A stretch of 64,000 nucleotides of DNA from Durusdinium trenchii. Taxonomy: Eukaryota; Sar; Dinophyceae; Suessiales; Symbiodiniaceae. Both the position numbers and the translations under genes were made by a program. The stretch is taken from the NCBI GenBank assembly GCA_963970005.1, contig CAXAMN010001381.1, forward strand, positions 32,315-96,314, written 5' to 3'. Of the stretch, positions 32,755 through 42,692 are shown piece after piece. The notes beneath the pieces are model-generated. The model saw nothing but the letters and a program-made list of their open reading frames with translations, did not search any database and was not told the origin of the DNA. Every line of letters starts with the position of its first letter. Position 1 is the first letter of the stretch.

Positions 32755-32925
32755 AAGCTACTAGTAACAAGAAGCTATTAGGTTGGAGGCCATCGCTTAG
32801 GTTGGAGGCCATCGCCACTAGGTAGGAGGCCATCCCTATTGGGTTGGAGGCCATCGCTATTGGGTTCTGGAGGCCATCGATACTAGTAACAAGAAGCTAC
32901 CCACAAGCTACTAGTAGAACATATA
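32755..32925 (+). repeat. GGTTGGAGGCCATCGCTA minisatellite cluster
   Basis: Five degenerate copies of TAGGTTGGAGGCCATCGCTA lie between copies of CTACTAGTAACAAGAAGCTA. The same two-part unit recurs at 42.6, 46.8, 53.9 kb and (inverted) 51.8 kb. A (TA)n run follows to about 32,958. Confidence 0.9.
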
Positions 32926-33182
32926 TATATATATATAGACATATATATATATATATACGTGGAAACTCAAACAACCAGAAACAAGAACCTCAGAAGCCGG
33001 CCCCAAAAGGGGAAGGATTTTGAAGGTCCAGACCCCTGCTTCAGATGTCGCGTCTATCCCTGGATCGTTGGTTCTGAACCGCAGTTTCCATTTCGCTATG
33101 ACCATCACTGCTTTTGACCGTTCCAGAGGATCCAAGGTTCGGGCTTTCCAGCCTCAGAGGGGCCTCCCGGTGTCTGACATGG

Positions 33183-33240
33183 CATGCCAGTCAATACCTA
33201 TACCTTGGGGGTGGTTTGAGGGATCAATGTATGCCAGTGA
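33183..33240 (-). repeat. Foldback repeat family A, partial copy
   Basis: GGTGGTTTGAGGGATCAATG TATGCC on this strand is the reverse complement of the central part of family A, so this is an inverted, truncated copy. The outer CTCCATG arms are missing. Confidence 0.5.
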
Positions 33241-33433
33241 ATCCAAATAAAATCGTAATATGTTTATATGTTGAAACAATATCGGAATATGTTATAATAT
33301 TATATGACATATTTGATATTGTCATATAATGTATTCCATACATGGACTCTCCTGTGCAAGTGCGGGCTTCCCACCTGTTGCTTTTGCGGGCGTTCCGTGT
33401 GGATGCACACTTTGCGAGGCTTCTCCCCACGAG

Positions 33434-33509
33434 GTGCCGAAGAAGATGAGTCACTCTGAGACCTTAGAGGAGCTTGGGTCCGGTGGGTGTGAGGGTGGCA
33501 AAGCCACAC
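33434..33509 (+). CDS. Short candidate exon, unrecognised
   Basis: Bounded by CTTCTCCCCACGAG at 33,433 and GTGAGTGG at 33,510. The 76 bp are open: VPKKMSHSETLEELGSGGCE then GGKAT. Both splice signals are good, and the peptide has coding-like composition. Product unknown. Confidence 0.4.
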
Positions 33510-34377
33510 GTGAGTGGTCAGACTGCAGATGGCTGCGTGTCTTGATTTTTTCGTTCACAGAGGTTGGCGTATATATAGACTCAGACTTATCATGTAAACA
33601 TAGACTGAGGACAGTGTATTGCGTCATATGTTTATCCAACCCCGAGGGGCTTCAGAAACAGGTGGTTGTGTGATACAAAGCTTGCCACGCGACCAATCAC
33701 AAGCATTGAGAATCTCGAGGGGATTTTGTTTTCAGTTCGCGCCACTGTGCCACCACTGGGCGTGTCGATGTCAATCATGAACTCCAGGCATCTTGTTCTT
33801 ATGAGGTTTGGGCCGGGCACCGATGGTAGTAGACGGGCCTTAGATCTTGAGGGCTTTGGGAGTTTCACCAATTATAAGTTGAGATATCTTGAAGCTGAGA
33901 TCGTTGAGTCACTATATGTTGAGTCACTATATAATCATGATGAATTGAATTTCAGCCTTCCTGGTAATTAGCGGTGCATGGTGCATACAAAGAACCACAT
34001 CCATTGTTGAGGCAAGGCAAAGACTAATGTAATGAATCCTTTCACAATGCAAGGGGATGCCCTCTCAACCGACCAAGGATTATGACAGCGACTGCTAGTA
34101 ATGGAAATTCGAGCGACTTGCAGATGACTCGGAATAAGGCTGTAAGCCTTGAGACTTTTAGGGAACGTGTGACGTAAAAATGACCCTAACGGCCTAACAA
34201 AAACAAAAGGAACTGAGATGGCTTCCAATGTCCTCTAAACTCATCAGGTATTGAAGAACAGGTGGCAGCAAAAGGACAGCGATAGGAATATCAGTGGCGA
34301 AGACGGCATCAAAAACCAAGCCCTTTTTCCCCACCTGTCAGGTGAGAGTTGTTTTAATTTGCTCTAATTTTGTCATT
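33510..34377. other. No supported gene
   Basis: Includes a 17-bp tandem duplication TTGAGTCACTATAT at 33,905-33,935. A 101-codon plus frame at 33,666-33,971 shows no domain. Confidence 0.4.
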
Positions 34378-34382
34378 TGCCG

Positions 34383-34640
34383 TCGACCTCCTCCTCCTCC
34401 TCCTCCTCCGCCTCGTCCTCCTCCTCCGGACCTCAACCGCAAGTGCAGGATGACAGTGGCTGTGTTCCCCGCCGGACCTCAACCGCAAGTGCAGGATGCC
34501 ATTGTTGTCCGCCAGACCTCAACTGCGAGGGTCGCGTGCAAAATTCCCCGCTGGACCTCAACTGCGAGACACTGCGAGAGTCGCTCCCGCTGGACCTCAA
34601 CCGCCAGGGTCGCGTGGCAGTGTTCCCCGCCGTTCTCGAC
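34383..34640 (+). repeat. CTC microsatellite and about 45-bp GGACCTCAACCGC tandem repeat
   Basis: A CTC-rich run (34,383-34,431) is followed by five degenerate units starting (T/C)GGACCTCAACCGC and ending with TGTTCCCCGC-like sequence. All three plus frames are open through it (for example DLNRKCRMTVAVFPAGPQPQ), as happens with repeats lacking stop triplets. This pairing with the next satellite is familiar from dinoflagellate predicted proteins. Confidence 0.8.
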
Positions 34641-34654
34641 CGCGAGATAGAACG

Positions 34655-35002
34655 CCGAAAAGAATGTCAGAAGACGTGCGGAAGATATGCCAGATAGACT
34701 GTCAGAAAGAATGGCAAAAGATATGCCAGAAAGAATGTCAGAAGATATGCCAGAAAGAATGTCAGAAGATATGCCAGAATGAATGTCAGAAGAGACGTGA
34801 GACAGAATGCCAGAAGATATGCCAGACAGAATGTAACGTCAGCAGACTTGCCAGAATGAATGTCAGAAGAGACGCCAGAAAGAAGCCAGAAGATATGCCA
34901 GAAAGAATGTCAGCAGATATGCCAGAATGAATGTCAGAAGAGATGCCAGACAAAATGTCAATCAGAATGTCAGAAGATATGGCAGAAAGAATGCCGAAAT
35001 AG
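34655..35002 (+). repeat. 12-bp ATG(C/T)CAGAA satellite, MPER/MSED type
   Basis: About 25 degenerate 12-bp units alternate ATGCCAGAAAGA and ATGTCAGAAGAT. In one frame they give MPERMSED, and in another CQKECQKI. Different segments favour different frames because of indels. Repeats of this type are annotated as proteins in dinoflagellate genomes. I regard them as a satellite unless expression is shown. Confidence 0.85.
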
Positions 35003-36084
35003 TCCTTCAATACATGCCAGGAAATTTGTCAGATTGAATTGTCATGGTGGGGATCACTCGAAGTGCTTAATGACATAGGGGAAATGTAAGTCTTGAAAAT
35101 GTGTTGAGCAATTGTTCATACCGCGACAAACCACTCTTTCATGGCGAGCTCTCGGTTGAAGATCAACGCTGGTTGGCCCGTCAACACGCCCCTTTGAAAA
35201 CGATAAAACTATATTTGGTCACGCGCTTCCAGACGCCTGTTATTTTTCTGTTTCGTATGGAAATTGTGCCCTGGTATTCCGCACATGCCCGAAAGTTGTT
35301 TAAGTACACCTTTAAACAAAACCATTCGTATTCAGCGACCGGATGCCAGTTTTCCGAGTGCACTCAGTACGTTGTCAGATTTTTTTCCTGTCAGAGTCCT
35401 TCTGCATATGTACTGGCACACGGAGTTTCAACCGTGTGACGTGGAAGTGTTTATTTTGCAACTACTCTCTATATCTTTATTTGTTGCGTGGGTGCAACTC
35501 CGCTAAGTTTTTGTTGGGCAACTCTTTTACTTCTGCAATCAGTAGTCACATATGTGTAACTGTTTAAATATAATCAACCGCAAGAGACTGAGCGGCCCTT
35601 GGCCAGCACAGAGCACTGTTTGGCCATCTGAACCATCGGATTCATGTTCAATGTTCATGTCGGCGAGCCAGTGGACAAAAGGAAATGCTGCAACATTTGA
35701 TGGTCTATAACAATCTGTACATGACATCAATAGGGAAAGCTCGTGAGAAACAAAACTAAAACGCAACAAGACCACCAGGATCTTCAAAAACGCCACAACC
35801 CCCCAGGCAACTGTGCATACCGTTCAAGGGGTTCCCAATGAACTACTCTACACGAGACTACACATATATATATATACCCGTGAGCATAAACCTTACGAAA
35901 TCATGACCCTGGGTGTCCAGATGTCCATTGACTTTGTAAGGACCCATTTTGCTACCCAGACTTGGATGGCATCTCCATTTCACACCCCTTGGATGCTGTT
36001 GGTAGAACGTTTTTGTGACTGTCTCTGTATGTTGTTGTGCTACAACATCATGATCCCCATGCTTCCCCCCTTCGTTCCACCGAG
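35003..36084. other. No supported gene
   Basis: A plus frame at 35,101-35,439 (112 codons) has no domain. Composition is AT-leaning. A short TA run lies at 35,863-35,876. Confidence 0.4.
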
Positions 36085-36221
36085 CTCCGACGCCTCCAGC
36101 GCCGTCAGGAGGACGAGTTCGCTGCGGAGGTCCGCGCCATTTGCGGCGACACCTCGGTGGAACTTGGACCTCCGGTGGCGCCACGGGAGGCGCGTGGACG
36201 GCCGGGGCGGTGCGTCGTTGG
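36085..36221 (+). CDS. Strongly supported exon, helical acidic/basic peptide, unrecognised
   Basis: GCTTCCCCCCTTCGTTCCACCGAG is an acceptor ending at 36,084, and GTGAGC begins at 36,222. The exon is very GC-rich and open only in a convincing frame: LRRLQRRQEDEFAAEVRAIC, GDTSVELGPPVAPREARGRP, GRCVV. The first half is a charged helix. Upstream sequence is much AT-richer, so composition itself marks the exon. Product unknown. Phase 0 to 2. Confidence 0.6.
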
Positions 36222-37372
36222 GTGAGCTGCGAGGGGTGCCAGCCTGAGCAGGTTTGGTTGTCAGTGGGAGTGTAGGTAATTGGTTCGGTGATTCGTGTTG
36301 GAAATGGTGACGTTAAAGCTGCTTCCCTAGGTTCGTTGGATCGTTTTGGTGTTGGACCTCAAAAAAGGAAATGTCAAGGTTTGCCAGCGGAAGAGCTAAA
36401 TTGCCTGTATCGATGATAGATTTCTATGGACTTTTTCCTATCACAGTGGACTTTCATGACCAGGTACAACAGAAGGGCATCCTGTTGGTATCCATGTGGA
36501 GACGAAAATAAAAAGAAACAAAGGATGTTCATTAAGCGAACCAACCACTTCTAGTGGATAGATTTTAGACACGGATTCACATGATTTTTGCTAGGGAAAA
36601 CCAGGTGTTTGATTGTTTGTCGGGGGGTTCTGCTATGGATTCACTGGCACCTTCTCAGGTTCGGTGGATTGGACCATCGATTCGCCATCGTTGAAGACAT
36701 CCCGTCACAGACCGGGTGGCCGCTCAGGCGAAGCCTCGAGTGACTGTGGTTGGCGGCTGCCTCAGCGTGCCCTGAGACAGAGAAGTGGCGAAGGGAAGAT
36801 ACAGAAGTAGTTTTAGACATGGTCGTTGTAGTCTTCAGAGATTCGCAGGTGCATTTGAATAAATTTGAATGTGAGACAGATCAAACACAGTGGGACATCA
36901 TGTATATAATACTATATAATCATATTTCAAGTCGATGAGCTGGTCTTGGGTCTTCAATGCCCTGAAAGGAGTCATACGTGCTCCAGTCCTTTAGTAGAGG
37001 GGCTTTGTGACCATGAGCCGCTATACTTCCGTTGAGGACAAGAGACATATTGCAGTATATATGAACCCAGCAGAAGTGCAGTAAGTCAGCTCAACTTCAT
37101 GATTTTAGTTGTCCAGAGATGTCCAGAGTGCTTGGAACATCAATCCCTAGATCAAATATTAACAATGAACAATAATTACAACACGTATTTTCCTGGTTTG
37201 TCAAAGGCCTGTAAAAAGTCACTTTGAAGAAGCTGGATGTGTGTTCTTGGTGTCACGCCCCGTCACCGCTGTACGATTCTTTTTTTTGCGCAATTGCTGC
37301 CAATTTCGTATGGTATGCAATGTTTTCTGATTTGCGCAGGGCCACTGGTGGGAAATATTATGCATTTCAATG
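36222..37372. other. Intron or intergenic
   Basis: No further exon is recognised downstream of the 36.2-kb donor. A plus frame at 36,613-36,810 has a GC-rich end (RHRPGGRSGEASSDCGWRLP) but unclear boundaries. Confidence 0.35.
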
Positions 37373-38299
37373 CTAGCGGGTTGACAACCGGGGTAGTAGT
37401 CGTGCACTTTTTATCGAACCACGAAGAGTTTGTACGATGTCGTTGCAATTTTCACCACCGTCACTATACAGCATGTTGTTATGTTGAATCAGGGCAACCT
37501 GTTTTCTTCTTCGTACTCGTTCACAGTTCCTTTTTGTGTGTTTGGACCGGAACTCCCTTGTGTTTCGGAATGTTGCACTCTTTGGTAGTAGTGTGTTGGA
37601 TTTGCTTGGAAGATGATGCCGCATCCAGACATGCGTTGGAAGATGGGTGGGGTGGGGTTGGGTGGGGGGCGGGTAATAGTGTTCGATTGGATGTCCTTGG
37701 ATGATGATACTACGTGCACACACGCTTTTGAAGATGATGTGCACACGCTTTAGAAAACAAAACACATGCATCCTGGCATCCTCTCTTGAAGCTCGGGGAA
37801 ATGATGTTTCGTCGTCCGTGGCCTCAAATGACCCTTTAAAAAGGAAAAAACACAACACTAACCAATGCAACTGGTTTTCAAACATGTCCCAAACACACAT
37901 GTTTTTGGGGGGCGTGTGGCGTGTGTGATCCAAAAGGGTCAAGTTTGAAACGGCCTGATCTTTGTTCTTCAGCTTCGCTGTTTCTCCTTTTGGATCGGAT
38001 CCTAACGAAGCCTCCGAGATTGAGCCGCCAAAGGCCAACCTCCACTCGAAGAGGAATCCGTGAAGGAGGTGGGATCTTTGGCCTGGCCCTGGAGTTGTTT
38101 CTTCCGGACCCAAACACTCCATGGGACTGGCATATTTACAGACATTGACCCTTAAGACCACCTCAACTGATCGGTACATATGCCATACATGGAGTGTTTG
38201 GGCCATAGTACAACCATACATGACAGCCGACAAAAGTCTCAAGGCCGCTAGACTGACATGCTGCAACGATTTTGCGACGGGCAGGGGAACAAGTTTCAA
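37373..38299 (-). CDS. Longest non-repeat open frame of the window (308 codons), probably fortuitous
   Basis: A minus frame of 308 codons from ATG at 38,299. It runs through a complete foldback-A repeat (38,109-38,202) and an HPTHLPTHVW/PPPTQPHP low-complexity zone, and residue use is not clearly coding. In the middle, SISEASLGSDPKGETAKLKN is soluble-like, but a second minus frame there (IPLRVEVGLWRLNLGGFV) is equally good. Kept because of its length; function none. Confidence 0.15.
   Translation of the reverse strand: MKLVPLPVAKSLQHVSLAALRLLSAVMYGCTMAQTLHVWHMYRSVEVVLRVNVCKYASPMECLGPEETTPGPGQRSHLLHGFLFEWRLAFGGSISEASLGSDPKGETAKLKNKDQAVSNLTLLDHTRHTPPKNMCVWDMFENQLHWLVLCFFLFKGSFEATDDETSFPRASREDARMHVFCFLKRVHIIFKSVCARSIIIQGHPIEHYYPPPTQPHPTHLPTHVWMRHHLPSKSNTLLPKSATFRNTREFRSKHTKRNCERVRRRKQVALIQHNNMLYSDGGENCNDIVQTLRGSIKSARLLPRLSTR
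38109..38202. repeat. Foldback repeat family A, copy 3
   Basis: Arms CCCAAACACTCCATG (38,109-38,123) and its exact complement (38,188-38,202) are 15-bp perfect. Inner arms are partly degraded. The centre has CATTGACCCTTAAGACCACC, as in the other copies. Confidence 0.85.
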
Positions 38300-38838
38300 T
38301 TTTGCTGGGCAGGCGTAGGCAACGTTACAACATGTTTACCTTCGCCGGTAGCCCGTAGAACCAAACAATGACCCAGTTTGACCATTTTGGATTCTATGGG
38401 GATGCCGTGGTGGTTAAAACATGTGTTTTGGAGTGTGTTTTCGAGCGGACACAAACGGGTTTGTTTACAGATGGAAGGAGCAAGGTTCTTACCCACCCAC
38501 TGCTTAGTCGAATGTTGGTCACTCGGAAAGTACTTCGGCCTCACGGGCATAGAACCATACAACATGGTGAATGGCGATCATAGATCATGAATGAGAAAGG
38601 ATCAACATGAAACACTCGCTTTCCAAAACGTCACCGTCTTGATGGAACAGACAATTCCCTCAACACGAATTCCCTCAACTGCCCAGCAGTGACAAACGCT
38701 CCCAGCCACGAGCCCATCCGTCCCATCCGCAGTCGATGAGTCGAGAAGAGCGGCTCATGCGCTTCTGCCCCGAGGCCGATTTCGTCCGGTCGTGGACCGG
38801 AAGACTGAAGAACCCTCGATCCCTGGTCCTACAAAAGG
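38203..38838. other. No supported gene
   Basis: Short frames only. A GC-rich patch at 38,700-38,815 (with EERLMRFCPEADFVRSWTGR) may be an exon: the AGCCACGAGCCCATCC context lacks a clear acceptor. Confidence 0.35.
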
Positions 38839-38940
38839 GTAGTAATAGCTTCTTGTTACTAGTAGTAAGGCACTTGTTACTACTAGCGAGGCACTTGTTT
38901 CTACTAGCTTCTTGTTACTAGTAGTAAGTTACAAAAGGGT
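38839..38940 (-). repeat. TAGCTTCTTGTTACTAGTAG minisatellite
   Basis: Three to four units of AGCTTCTTGTTACTAGTAGT and GGCACTTGTTACTACTAG. This is the reverse complement of the CTACTAGTAACAAGAAGCTA half of the minisatellite at 32.8 kb. A single relic of the same kind is at 6,150-6,185. Confidence 0.85.
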
Positions 38941-39635
38941 AGTGGGAAGTTTCATCGGCCAATTGGGGTCCAGTGTTTCCGGTTGGTGGGGCTGCATGAG
39001 ATGGAATCTTAAACAAGGTGTAGCCTTACCAGGTCGGAGACACTTATGTAGATTCTCTATTTGCTGGAGTCAACTAATTACTGGCAACAAAAACTCAGCA
39101 AACTGTTGTAATTACCACAGTTCTAGGACAGAATTTGGTTCAGTTTGGTGAAACCACTGTAAGACAATCTAACCCATATTAAAACATGTTCCTTGGATTT
39201 CTTTGGAAGATTAAGTGCAAACATTGGAACATTTTGTTAAGGTGTTTGTTATTCTCAAGGTGTTGCTTCAAGAGTGTTTTGCATTGCTGCTGGTCAATGA
39301 TGTTTGTTTCCTTGTTATGTGGTTATGTTCTACTTGTTTGGCACCAAAGAAGTAGTTTGGAACTCATGTCGGCCGGCGCCACACTGCGTGGAGAGCACAG
39401 GTCAACAATCTAAACAAGTAATATCGAAGAAACAAGTAATATCGAAGTAGAGATCTTCATCATGAAAGTCGAACCACAGCATCCGAATCCATCACAACAA
39501 GAAAACATGGTTTGCGCAATAAGGACAGTGTTTCACCTTTGATTGAGACCCCGCAAAGAAACCCCGCCACATGGACCACAGTGTTTCAGCACCCCAAAAA
39601 CGTCCGCGCCCAACGGCGTCCGCGCTTCGTTCCAG
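38941..39635. other. No gene seen
   Basis: AT-leaning sequence. A GTAATATCGAAGA duplication is at 39,417-39,445. No coding signal until the 39,636 exon. Confidence 0.45.
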
Positions 39636-39719
39636 GCTGTGAACCCTGCGTTCTCCTCGGAGATTCAGCAGGTCTTACAGAAGAGCCTGGTTCGTGGCGC
39701 CAGCAAGGCGGGTGGATGA
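39636..39719 (+). CDS. Candidate terminal exon, unrecognised
   Basis: CGCGCTTCGTTCCAG ends at 39,635. The frame reads AVNPAFSSEIQQVLQKSLVR then GASKAGG and stops with TGA at 39,717-39,719. A GTGGAT at 39,712 could instead be a donor. The peptide is clearly protein-like, an amphipathic helix. GC-rich relative to its flanks. Product unknown. Confidence 0.5.
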   Translation, partial: AVNPAFSSEIQQVLQKSLVRGASKAGG

Positions 39720-41251
39720 GATCGTTTGGAAGCGGTCTCGGTCCTCCGGAATCAAGAAGTCACATATTTCGGCAGGGGGGGTTCTTGAAGTATTTCTTTC
39801 AACCTGAAGGTCATATGAATGATCGATCATCGATCCTGTTGCAACTTTTAAAGGAGACATGCCACGCGGGATGTTGGATTTGAGGACGTATTACGTATAC
39901 ATGTTGGACCTGGTGACCAGAATCAGCGAGAATCAGTGTGGTTTGTGTTGAAAGATTGCATATTGCGGGTCATTGGATTCAACTGATTCAACTGGATTCC
40001 GCTCCATGGCATTCCCAGCCCGTTTTCGCTGAAGTTGACCGTGGGGACGAAAAAGGCATATATTCTCAGCTTTTGACAGGAACATGATATGGGTGGTTTA
40101 TAGACCTTCCGGATCCGATGTATGTTCCATCCAATCACCACACGAAATGCGTGATGCTGGTATTGACCCGGGGGTCAACCGGAGACGATTTTTCCTCGTA
40201 GGTGTCTTCAGGGGTTTTGCCCGATTCTGTTCACATCTTTCCAGGAACTCTTAAGCTCATTTTTCTGGGACACCCCAACAACCTGCTAAAGCAGACCCCA
40301 ACAAATGATTTCTTTGGGCACTACTGTACCACCAATTAGAACGCCTTTCTCTTGAAAGTAGAAACACCTGCGATAATTATCCTGTCTCAAGATTGACCTT
40401 ATTTGGAAACTTATTATCCTGCATAATTGATCAATCTTCAGTCGATCTTCTTCATGTCATGTGTTCCAACAGCTTAATTTAAACCAAAAAAAACACTTTC
40501 CAACCATGTGTGTGTTTTTCCCCCCAATCCATTTGGAGCCCAACAAAAACCAGCACGCTTCGCTTAGCGGATCGCTGAACTGTTGCGTTTTCGCGCCTAT
40601 CGCGCCTTCTTCCCGAGGTGCTCGCGGAGCATCGGGGCCACCAGATGAACTGGGAACGATTGAAGAAGACCGGCGCGGTCGAGGCAGATGAACAGAGGGT
40701 TTGAGTTCTGAAACGCATCAAATCCATGGAAGCATGTAATATACATTTGCAGTGGATGCCTTTGTTTTCGATCCCGACGAAGCTTGGCGGTTTTGGCTTT
40801 CCTCCTTTCGACAGAAGGCTGTGTTGGTGATTGTTGGTGTTTGATCATTCCCAACCCACAAAGTGTTTCGGCCTACGGTGGTGCAGGTCATGAACGCAAG
40901 GCGATGCAAAGGAACGAAGACACCAGCAGCGAGTCTTAGATTCCTCCATCTTGTACGTCCAAAAAACAATGTTTCAACCCTACCTGTTTGTGCTTATGTT
41001 TGCGGGACTAGTGTAGTCCTGAATTTTGCAATCTTCCCTGTTGGCAACAAGTCAACAATTCCTTCACCAAAGGTCCCTCTAGAATGTCAAATCTGTTGAC
41101 AAAACACCAGGGCTCAAGTAAGTTCCAATTCTACTCCAAAATCCAAATCATCTGCACCCATCTGCATGTCCATCGCTGGCTACTTATATCTCAGTCTTTG
41201 ATCAGCATTCTATAGATTCTTGGGTCCAGCTGCACTTTGCTCTCTTCGCAG
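39720..41251. other. Non-coding; one GC-rich patch
   Basis: A patch at 40,590-40,690 is open on plus (SSRGARGASGPPDELGTIEE) without clear splice limits. Nothing else is recognised. Confidence 0.35.
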
Positions 41252-41396
41252 CTGCATCAGCTGATCATTCAGCGCTCGCGAGTCCGTCCAGGAGAGACCG
41301 GATGATCAACGTGCCCTTCGTCAAGCGCTTCATCTGCATGCGAGGACGCAGCCACTTGGCTTCGCCTTACAACCCTGTTCGTCGCGGTGCGGCTGG
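41252..41396 (+). CDS. Strongly supported exon, unrecognised
   Basis: ACTTTGCTCTCTTCGCAG is a very good acceptor ending at 41,251, and GTGAGGCC follows at 41,397. The exon is open in the frame ASADHSALASPSRRDRMINV, PFVKRFICMRGRSHLASPYN, PVRRGAAG. The MINVPFVKRFICMRGRSHLA core looks like ordered protein. Another frame (ERPDDQRALRQALHLHARTQ) is also open over the second half. Product unknown. Confidence 0.55.
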
Positions 41397-42017
41397 GTGA
41401 GGCCCTGTTCGTGCGGGGCCCATGGGTGAAGTTTGGGGGAACGGCCCGTGGGTAAGGCCAGGGCAGTGGAGGAGTTGCTCTGTAGAATGAAGAGGAATGG
41501 TTGTGGCATCCCAGACTTCTTCGTTGGTTCATTTGACCTTTGCTTCGTCAGGGATAAGATTCAATTCTCTACTTTCGATTCAAAGGTTTCGAGACTTCCT
41601 GGGACTCACCCAACTCAAAAAAATGACACTCCAACAAATGCAATATATTATAGATCAATAATGCATGTGTTGACCTCATGAAGTCGCCCCTAATATTGAA
41701 GCGCTCGTAACAAAGCAAGACTGACGCCTATGATTACAGACACGAGCGGCGCAGTCAATGTCAAAGCTGGCACATACCCGCAGGTCGATCGCGCTTGCGC
41801 ATGCGGAACTGCGTTTTCTTCGTCTGCAAGACCGGTGAGCCGGTGACTCGAGCATCACTGGTGACTCGTACAGGTCCGGCGTGCGGATTCCATGGACCCA
41901 CCTTGGTTCAGTCGCTGGGTTTTCCATGGTTCATCACTGTTACATGGCGCATGCGCCGGATTGGATCCAGCGAACATGTAGCTCCATATCAATACCGTCC
42001 TCAACCTATGCTCCCGT
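41397..42017. other. Intron-like, then possible coding
   Basis: Begins with the GTGAGGCC donor. The stretch 41,880-42,017 is open in a plus frame (SSEHVAPYQYRPQPMLPYAP) that may be a separate exon reading into the next feature in another frame. Confidence 0.35.
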
Positions 42018-42275
42018 ATGCTCCCTGTGGTTCCCATCGCTGGGGTGCCCGTTGCGGTCCGTGCCGAGGCACTGGCGCCGTTCCCGGTATCGGGGCTGTT
42101 TGGCCACACCACCACTGCGTGGTTCCATGCTCAGGCGGAGCGGGATGGGTCACCGGACCTGCTTGTTCGTCACTCACCCACCGGCCAGATCCCGGCGATC
42201 GCTGTTCGCGGAGCGGATCGGTTTTCGGCGGACAGGAGCGGATTGGTTTTGGCAAGTCACGGAACTTTGAGATGA
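42018..42275 (+). CDS. GC-rich exon or ORF, 85 codons, unrecognised
   Basis: ATG at 42,018 opens MLPVVPIAGVPVAVRAEALA, then PFPVSGLFGHTTTAWFHAQA, ERDGSPDLLVRHSPTGQIPA and IAVRGADRFSADRSGLVLAS, and stops at 42,273. A GCAAGT at 42,251 would be a GC-type donor, a kind used often by dinoflagellates. A second plus frame overlaps (GSHRWGARCGPCRGTG). The first frame has the better residue mix. Product not recognised. Confidence 0.45.
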   Translation: MLPVVPIAGVPVAVRAEALAPFPVSGLFGHTTTAWFHAQAERDGSPDLLVRHSPTGQIPAIAVRGADRFSADRSGLVLASHGTLR

Positions 42276-42590
42276 TTTGGGGATGATTTGGGTACACCCC
42301 TTTCAACCATATAGATGATATATACAGATGGAAATTCAGTCACCGGTACCTGGTTCCAGCGACACTGACTCCAAGAGGTCGGAAGCCGACAGACTGCAGC
42401 GTCGGGCGTGACCTCTTGCAGCGTCTTGCAGCTTGGGAACACCAAAGAAAAACGGATGTTTGGCTCGGTTCGAAACCCAAGTTCCAACATGAGATGTTTT
42501 ATCTTAAACGCTCTATATATACGGGGCTGAGGGATTCTGTGAGCTAATCTTATGCCTTGAGATTCAAGCAGATTCACAAACTTAGGACGG
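42276..42590. other. No gene seen
   Basis: Contains TTGCAGCGTCTTGCAG micro-duplication at 42,415-42,431 and a GAGATTCAAGCAGATTC sequence that recurs at 42,722 beside the minisatellite, so a ~40-bp segment (GCTAATCTCATGCCTTGAGA..) is duplicated at 42,542 and 42,707. Confidence 0.45.
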
Positions 42591-42593
42591 TAT

Positions 42594-42692
42594 TAGGTGG
42601 AGGATGGTGGAGGCTATCGCTATTTAGTTGGAGGCCATTACTACTAAGGAGAAAGGACGCTACTTAGGGTGGAGGCCATCGCTACTAGTTTT
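42594..42692 (+). repeat. GGTTGGAGGCCATCGCTA minisatellite, short cluster
   Basis: Three diverged units (GGTGGAGGCTATCGCTATT, AGTTGGAGGCCATTACTACT, GGTGGAGGCCATCGCTACT). It is flanked by two copies of the GCTAATCT(T/C)ATGCCTTGAGA segment. Confidence 0.8.

Noticed and set aside
32922..32958. TA-rich runs as TATA promoters
   Set aside because: Simple (TA)n microsatellites occur repeatedly in the window without relation to exons, and dinoflagellate promoters generally lack TATA boxes.
34655..35002. 12-bp satellite as a CRISPR array
   Set aside because: The units are contiguous without unique spacers and the sequence context is eukaryotic.
41105..41120. GGGCTCAAG as a relic of the dinoflagellate spliced leader
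   Set aside because: Only the last 8 bases agree with the spliced-leader end. The upstream part is unrelated, so this is a chance match.
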